A stretch of DNA of 64,000 nucleotides, from contig NZ_JALEIK010000019.1 in NCBI RefSeq assembly GCF_022770205.1, positions 174,969 to 238,968 on the forward strand. Direction: 5' to 3'. Made by a program: the position numbers and the translations under genes. Below, in pieces: positions 58,876-64,000 of this stretch. Each line of letters starts with the position of its first letter. The stretch's first letter is position 1. The notes beneath the pieces were generated by a model. The model did not search any database. It was not told where the DNA came from and saw nothing but the letters and a program-made list of their open reading frames with translations. This stretch comes from Helicobacter sp. (GTDB taxonomy: Bacteria; Campylobacterota; Campylobacteria; Campylobacterales; Helicobacteraceae).

Positions 58876-61045
58876 AAAACATTTCTTTTGCTTCTTTTAA
58901 TGGAATCGTAATTGCACCAAGTGAAAGTTTTTCTCCCTCAAGCCTTGCAATTTTAATTAATTCTAAATTAGAATCCCTTAGCATCTTTTCTAGCTTGCTA
59001 ACATTTTTAGATTCCAACGCCACTAAAATCTGTGTGGGTGCTTCCCCAAAGAGTGCTTTAAAATCCAAATCCCCCACCGCTTCACAGCCCATATTTCCAC
59101 GCACACAAGCCTTAGCAAGTGCAATGGCAACGCCCCCTTGATACACATCAACAGCCGCATTTAAGATTCCACACTCATTTGCTAGCACATTCCATAAACA
59201 CAACTCATCGCTTAAAGAAATCTCTGCAATCTCACTCTTAATGGAGTTTCCAAAGTATTTTGCTACCAAACTCCCCCCAAAGCTAGGCACAACACTCTTA
59301 GACTTTAGCAAATACACTTCTAAACCTTCTTTATTGAATTCCGAGCATAAAACACTATGGATATTCTCCACAACACCAACTCCAGCAATACTTGGTGTTG
59401 GATAAATCTCCTTACCATTTGTTTGGTTATACAAACTCACATTTCCACTCACAACAGGTGTATTTAAAGCCTTGCACGCTTCTTTTATCCCCAAACACGC
59501 CTCTTTAAACTGCCACATCACTTGAGCATTCTCTGGACTTCCAAAGTTTAAGCAATCCGTAATTGCCAACGCCCTACCAGAGCGCAATGCAATATCTCTT
59601 CCCACCTTTGCCACCGCTTGCTTTGCACCCTCTCTTGGATTTAAATAACAAAGCCTTGCTTGGCAAGCCACACTCATTGCAAGCCCTTTGCCATTTTCCT
59701 TAATGCGTATCACACTAGCTCCACCTGCACCACTTGACACAATCGTATTTGTCTGCACGCTAGAATCATATTGTGAATACACCCATTCCTTATCGCACAC
59801 TTCAGGGCTACTTAAAAGCGTCTTAAACACCTCACTTTTATTTTTGGATTCCAACTTTTCTACATCTAATGTTTCTATACAATCCAAATAGTTAGGCTTT
59901 TCACTTACAGGACGCTTTAAAATCGGTGCTTTTTCACTAAGTGGCGCAATTGGAGTCTCAGCGCATTTCTCATTATGCCAAAAGAGTTCCATCTTCCCAC
60001 TATCTGTAACCTCCCCAATAATCGCACAATCAAGCTCCCATTTTGTAAAAATCTCTAAAATCTCTTTTTCACAACCCTTTTTAGCACAAATTAGCATTCT
60101 CTCTTGACTCTCACTTAACATTAGCTCATAAGGCGTCATTCCACATTCACGCATTGGCACTTTATCTAAGTGCATCACCATTCCACTGCCACTTCTACCT
60201 GCCATTTCAAAGCTAGAGCTTGTAAGCCCTGCTGCTCCCATATCTTGGATTCCAACAATTAAATCCTTTTGAAACAACTCCAAACACGCTTCAAGTAAAA
60301 GCTTTTCTGTAAAAGGATCGCCCACCTGCACGGTTGGACGCAAGACTTTTGCATCCTCACTAAAAGAATCACTACTCATCACAGCCCCACCTAAGCCATC
60401 ACGCCCTGTTTTTGACCCCACATAAATGACAGGATTCCCAACCCCGCTTGCCTTTCCATAAAAAATTGCGTCCTTTTTTACAATCCCTAAAGCAAAGGCA
60501 TTGACTAAAATATTCCCTGCATAACTTGGCTCAAAACTCATCTCTCCACCAATTGTTGGCACGCCAATACAATTCCCATAACCACCAATCCCCGCCACAA
60601 CACCGCGCAATAAATACCTATGCTTTGCGCCAATGGAATCGCTCCTTGTAATATCCCCAAAACGGATAGAATTTAAGCTTGCAACAACCCTAGCACCCAT
60701 TGTAAAAACATCACGCATAATGCCCCCAACGCCTGTTGCTGCCCCCGCATAAGGCTCAATAAAGCTTGGATGATTATGCGATTCCATCTTAAAGACTGCA
60801 CCATATCCACCACCAATATCAATCACACCTGCATTCTCCCCTGGACCTTGTATCACCCAAGGAGCTTGCGTTGGAAAGCCATTTAAGTAAATTTTACTAG
60901 ATTTATAACTGCAATGCTCACTCCACATTGCTGAAAAAATCCCAAGCTCTACAAGATTTGGCTTACGCCCTAAAATGCTTAGAATACTTGCATAATCCTC
61001 TTCTGTTAGCTTATGTTGCTTTAAGATTTGCGATAGGTTTTCCAT
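58841..61045 (-). CDS. purL: Phosphoribosylformylglycinamidine synthase subunit PurL
   Basis: Fourth step of purine synthesis: FGAR to FGAM with ATP and ammonia. The 734-residue small-type PurL has [22 protein letters not shown] (catalytic His region), then [35 protein letters not shown], the [12 protein letters not shown] block and the second AIR-synthase-like half with [26 protein letters not shown]. It depends on separate PurQ and PurS, which are not in the window. It is divergent from ppsA. Confidence 0.96.
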   Translation of the reverse strand: MENLSQILKQHKLTEEDYASILSILGRKPNLVELGIFSAMWSEHCSYKSSKIYLNGFPTQAPWVIQGPGENAGVIDIGGGYGAVFKMESHNHPSFIEPYAGAATGVGGIMRDVFTMGARVVASLNSIRFGDITRSDSIGAKHRYLLRGVVAGIGGYGNCIGVPTIGGEMSFEPSYAGNILVNAFALGIVKKDAIFYGKASGVGNPVIYVGSKTGRDGLGGAVMSSDSFSEDAKVLRPTVQVGDPFTEKLLLEACLELFQKDLIVGIQDMGAAGLTSSSFEMAGRSGSGMVMHLDKVPMRECGMTPYELMLSESQERMLICAKKGCEKEILEIFTKWELDCAIIGEVTDSGKMELFWHNEKCAETPIAPLSEKAPILKRPVSEKPNYLDCIETLDVEKLESKNKSEVFKTLLSSPEVCDKEWVYSQYDSSVQTNTIVSSGAGGASVIRIKENGKGLAMSVACQARLCYLNPREGAKQAVAKVGRDIALRSGRALAITDCLNFGSPENAQVMWQFKEACLGIKEACKALNTPVVSGNVSLYNQTNGKEIYPTPSIAGVGVVENIHSVLCSEFNKEGLEVYLLKSKSVVPSFGGSLVAKYFGNSIKSEIAEISLSDELCLWNVLANECGILNAAVDVYQGGVAIALAKACVRGNMGCEAVGDLDFKALFGEAPTQILVALESKNVSKLEKMLRDSNLELIKIARLEGEKLSLGAITIPLKEAKEMFYGAFEKIIETL

Positions 61046-61218
61046 TTTAGTTTCCTTAAAAGTCTGTATGTAAAATTTACAAAATCACTGAAAGTTTAAC
61101 AAATGGCGCATAAAGTAGAAATAAACTAAGATTGCAATAAAGTTAAATTCTGTAAAATATTTGTGTTTTGCTTCATAGCAATTAGAATTGTTCGAAAAAT
61201 TTAAGGAGAAAAGTAACG

Positions 61219-63642
61219 ATGAAATACATCAAGTTTTTCAAAGAGTTAAACAACAGGGATGTTCCCATAGTTGGAGGGAAGAATGCAAGCATTGGGGAAA
61301 TGTTCCAAGAGCTTGTGCCTATGGGAATCAAAGTCCCAAATGGCTTTGCAATCACAAGTGAAGCCTATTGGTATTTGCTAGATAGTGCTGGGATTAGGGA
61401 AAAAATTAAAGAATTACTTGATGGGATTGATATAACAGAAATTGATGTATTAAATGTCCGCTCCAAAAAAATCCGCGATATGATTTTTGGAACACCCTTA
61501 CCTGAAGATTTGCGTAAAGAAATCCTAGAAGCTTATAGAATCTTAAGCGAAGAATATAATATGGAAGAGGCTGATGTTGCTGTTAGAAGTTCTGCGACTG
61601 CTGAAGACTTACCCGATGCGTCTTTTGCAGGACAGCAAGACACTTATTTAAGTGTGCAAGGGCAAACGGAGCTAATCCACTACATTAAATCCTGCCTTGC
61701 TTCACTCTTCACAGATAGGGCTGTTAGCTATCGCGCTTCAAGGGGATTTGACCATTTTAAAGTGGCACTATCTGTTGGGGTGCAAAAAATGGTGCGCTCT
61801 GATAAAGGGAGTGCAGGGGTTATGTTTAGCATTGATACAGAAACAGGCTTTAAAGATGCAGTCTTTATCACTTCTAGCTGGGGGCTAGGCGAAAATGTTG
61901 TAGGAGGGACAATTAATCCCGATGAATTTTATGTCTTTAAGCCTGCTTTAGAGTTAGGAAAACGCCCCATTTTAAAGCGACAATTAGGTTTTAAAAACAT
62001 TAAAATGGTTTATGCAGCACCCGGAGCCCCTCATCCTACAAAAAATATAAAAACCACAGAAGAAGAGCTAAAAAGCTTCTCCTTAAATGATGATGAGATT
62101 CTAACCCTAGCGCGCTATGCAATCTTGATTGAAAAGCACTATTCCAAAGAAGCAGGTGAATATCGCCCTATGGATATGGAATGGGCAAAAGATGGTTATA
62201 GTGGTGAACTCTTTATTGTCCAAGCGCGCCCAGAAACCGTCCAAAGCCAAAAGATGAAACAACAAAGTAACACTCTTGAGAAATATTTCTTTAAAGAAAA
62301 AATAGAAAGAGAGATTTTACTTACAGGAAAGGCCGTAGGAGGAAAGATTGGCACAGGTAAAGTGCGCATCATTGATAATATCGCAAATATGGGCGAACTC
62401 AAACAAGGCGAAATCCTTGTTACAGACAACACAGACCCAGATTGGGAACCCGCAATGAAAAAGGCTTCTGCTGTGATTACAAATCGCGGTGGGCGCACTT
62501 GCCACGCCGCTATTGTTGCGCGTGAAATTGGTGTTCCAGCAATTGTAGGGGCTGTTGGTGCAACAGAAAAACTAGAAACAGGAATGGAAATAACAATTTC
62601 TTGCGCAGAGGGAGAAAATGGCTTTGTGTATGCAGGAATCCACCCCTTTGAAATAGAAAAGATTGATTTAGATAGCCTAGAACAGCCTAAGACAAAAATT
62701 TATATGAATATTGGAAACCCTGAAAAAGCCTTCGCCTTCTCAAGATTACCAAATAATGGCGTAGGACTTGCTAGAATGGAGTTTGTTATTAACAACTACA
62801 TTAAAGCGCACCCTTTAGCACTCATTGATTTACACAATGGAAACAAAGAGTTTGATGGCGTTGAAGGCGTAAGAGAGATTATGTCAGGCTATGCTAACCC
62901 TAAAGACTTTTTTATTAAAAAAATCGCTGAAGGTGTGGGAATGATTGCTTCAGCATTTTATCCAAAGCCTGTGATTGTGCGCACAAGCGATTTTAAATCC
63001 AACGAATACTGCCGAATGGTAGGCGGAAAGGATTATGAACCCCACGAGGAAAATCCAATGATAGGCTATCGTGGTGCGTGCCGCTATTATTCCGAGCAAT
63101 ACCGCCAAGCATTTGAATGGGAATGTGAAGCACTAGCAATGGCTAGAAATGCAATGGGCTTTAGCAACCTAAAAATTATGATTCCATTTCTTAGAACCCC
63201 AGAAGAAGGACGCAGGGTTTTAGAGATTATGCGTAAAAATGCCCTTGTGCAAGGCGAAAATGGCTTAGAAATTTATGTGATGTGTGAATTGCCTGTGAAT
63301 GTGATTTTAGCCGATGAGTTTTTACAACTCTTTGATGGCCTCTCCATCGGTTCAAACGACTTAACGCAACTCACCTTAGGCGTAGATAGAGATGGAGAGC
63401 TTGTAAGCCATGTCTTTGATGAGAGAAATCCTGCGCTGCTTAAAATGTTTAAAATGGCAATTGAGGCGTGTAAAAAGCAAAACAAATATTGTGGAATCTG
63501 TGGACAAGCACCAAGCGATTACCCAGAAATCGCAGAATTTTTAGCAGAAAATGGCATCACTTCTATCTCATTAAATCCCGATTCCATTATTGAAACTTGG
63601 GATAGAATCGTAAAACTAGAGAAAAAACTAGGAATCTCTTAA
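61219..63642 (+). CDS. ppsA: Phosphoenolpyruvate synthase
   Basis: Makes PEP from pyruvate with ATP, feeding gluconeogenesis in an organism that relies on organic and amino acids. The 807-residue product has the N-terminal nucleotide-binding domain ([42 protein letters not shown]) and the phosphohistidine swivel domain [21 protein letters not shown]. The C-terminal PEP/pyruvate barrel has [15 protein letters not shown] and [28 protein letters not shown] precedes the ATG, and TGTAAAAT at 61151-61158 is a possible -10. Confidence 0.96.
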   Translation: MKYIKFFKELNNRDVPIVGGKNASIGEMFQELVPMGIKVPNGFAITSEAYWYLLDSAGIREKIKELLDGIDITEIDVLNVRSKKIRDMIFGTPLPEDLRKEILEAYRILSEEYNMEEADVAVRSSATAEDLPDASFAGQQDTYLSVQGQTELIHYIKSCLASLFTDRAVSYRASRGFDHFKVALSVGVQKMVRSDKGSAGVMFSIDTETGFKDAVFITSSWGLGENVVGGTINPDEFYVFKPALELGKRPILKRQLGFKNIKMVYAAPGAPHPTKNIKTTEEELKSFSLNDDEILTLARYAILIEKHYSKEAGEYRPMDMEWAKDGYSGELFIVQARPETVQSQKMKQQSNTLEKYFFKEKIEREILLTGKAVGGKIGTGKVRIIDNIANMGELKQGEILVTDNTDPDWEPAMKKASAVITNRGGRTCHAAIVAREIGVPAIVGAVGATEKLETGMEITISCAEGENGFVYAGIHPFEIEKIDLDSLEQPKTKIYMNIGNPEKAFAFSRLPNNGVGLARMEFVINNYIKAHPLALIDLHNGNKEFDGVEGVREIMSGYANPKDFFIKKIAEGVGMIASAFYPKPVIVRTSDFKSNEYCRMVGGKDYEPHEENPMIGYRGACRYYSEQYRQAFEWECEALAMARNAMGFSNLKIMIPFLRTPEEGRRVLEIMRKNALVQGENGLEIYVMCELPVNVILADEFLQLFDGLSIGSNDLTQLTLGVDRDGELVSHVFDERNPALLKMFKMAIEACKKQNKYCGICGQAPSDYPEIAEFLAENGITSISLNPDSIIETWDRIVKLEKKLGIS

Positions 63643-63650
63643 TTGATTAT

Positions 63651-63682
63651 AATGCACTTTTTGTGCATTGTATAACTTTTTT
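63651..63682 (+). terminator. Terminator after ppsA
   Basis: AATGCAC and GTGCATT form a 7-base stem with a five-T loop, 8 bases after the ppsA stop. A T-run follows (ACTTTTTTC) about 8 bases past the stem. It reads as an intrinsic terminator, though the T-run is slightly displaced. Confidence 0.65.
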
Positions 63683-63764
63683 CGCATTTTATTCTTCGTT
63701 ATTTCACTTCCTTAAAAACACAAAAGTCAATTTTAAAATCCATACAAATTTTTTCATTTTGCCC

Positions 63765-63790
63765 TTGACTTTTCGGGGGGGGGGTAAAAT
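63765..63790 (+). promoter_or_regulatory. Promoter with G10 tract between -35 and -10 (candidate phase-variable switch)
   Basis: TTGACT (63765-63770), then TTTC, then ten G (63775-63784), then TAAAAT (63785-63790). The spacer is 14 bases at this tract length, against an optimum near 17. Slippage in the G tract would change spacing and so promoter strength. The next start codon is 61 bases past the box. Confidence 0.72.
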
Positions 63791-63850
63791 TCCACTTTTA
63801 AGTCCATTAGGATTTTAAATATTAATTTTATTTTAGGAGAGGAGAGAAAA

Positions 63851-64000
63851 ATGCCAAAAATTTCAAATAGCATAAGTGTGGCTCTAAGCCGTGTTTTATT
63901 AAGTGTAGGAGTGGCTTCAACAATCTGTGTAGCCCAAACCCTAGCCGACACTCAAGATTCTCAACAAGACGCATCGCAACAGTCGGCAAGCCAAATGCCT
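63851..64000 (+). CDS. Exported (probably surface) protein, N-terminal fragment
   Basis: Not in the ORF track because it runs off the window. AGGAGAGGAGAG precedes an ATG at 63851, and 50 codons are visible. They start MPKISNSISVALSRVLLSVG, then VASTICVAQTLA, a Sec signal with an AxA-like site, followed by a Gln/Ser/Asp-rich mature start (DTQDSQQDASQQSASQ). The family cannot be told from this. Behind a poly-G promoter, an outer-membrane protein such as a TonB-dependent receptor or adhesin would fit the genus, but that is inference. Confidence 0.72.
   Translation, partial: MPKISNSISVALSRVLLSVGVASTICVAQTLADTQDSQQDASQQSASQMP

Overview
The window reads as chromosomal DNA from a non-pylori Helicobacter (Campylobacterota). 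It is AT-rich and densely packed. The order fmt-birA-parA-parB-atpF'-atpF-atpH-atpA-atpG-atpD-atpC-exbB-exbD-tolA-tolB-pal-cpoB matches, from memory, the H. pylori block HP1141-HP1124. NifS/NifU, CcoG, a TlpD-like CZB chemoreceptor, RdxA/FrxA-like nitroreductases and Mqo point the same way. I cannot name the species.

Layout. About 1-17.8 kb is almost one leftward transcription unit: dnaG, a PP-loop ATPase, a nitroreductase, a TlpD-like receptor, a HEXXH metalloprotease, fmt-birA-parAB, the F1/stator part of ATP synthase and the Tol-Pal envelope system. The a and c subunits of ATP synthase are absent. About 18-25.3 kb runs rightward: a TPR/zinc-ribbon protein, rnhA, rnc, aroC, a PseG-like hydrolase and an unusually long alaS. 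After a bidirectional terminator and leftward rpsU come rightward ccoG, an AI-2E-family permease, kdsB, nifS-nifU, the SRP RNA gene, mnmH and prfB. About 33.9-40.2 kb is leftward: phoH-like, nrdA, a nitroreductase and typA. A sigma-54-type promoter then drives the hook operon fliK-flgD-flgE.

About 45.3-61 kb is mostly leftward: TIGR02757, a large TPR membrane protein, serS, a MATE exporter, an AgcS symporter, tRNA-Leu(CAA), a zinc-type ABC transporter interleaved with mqo, an NlpC/P60 lipoprotein, an ArsC/Spx-like protein and purL. ppsA runs rightward, and the window ends in an exported protein placed behind a G10 tract inside its promoter.

Most genes are housekeeping. The points worth a second look are: a 9-14 base word (GATTCCAAC, often GATTCCAACTTTTT) that recurs far more often than base composition allows; the poly-G promoter at the right end; three tandem carbohydrate-binding-like modules inside the hook-type protein; an in-frame stop in the zinc permease; an oversized alaS; and two unexplained inverted-repeat regions (upstream of nifS, and between agcS and tRNA-Leu). 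I found no IS element, prophage, CRISPR array or rRNA.
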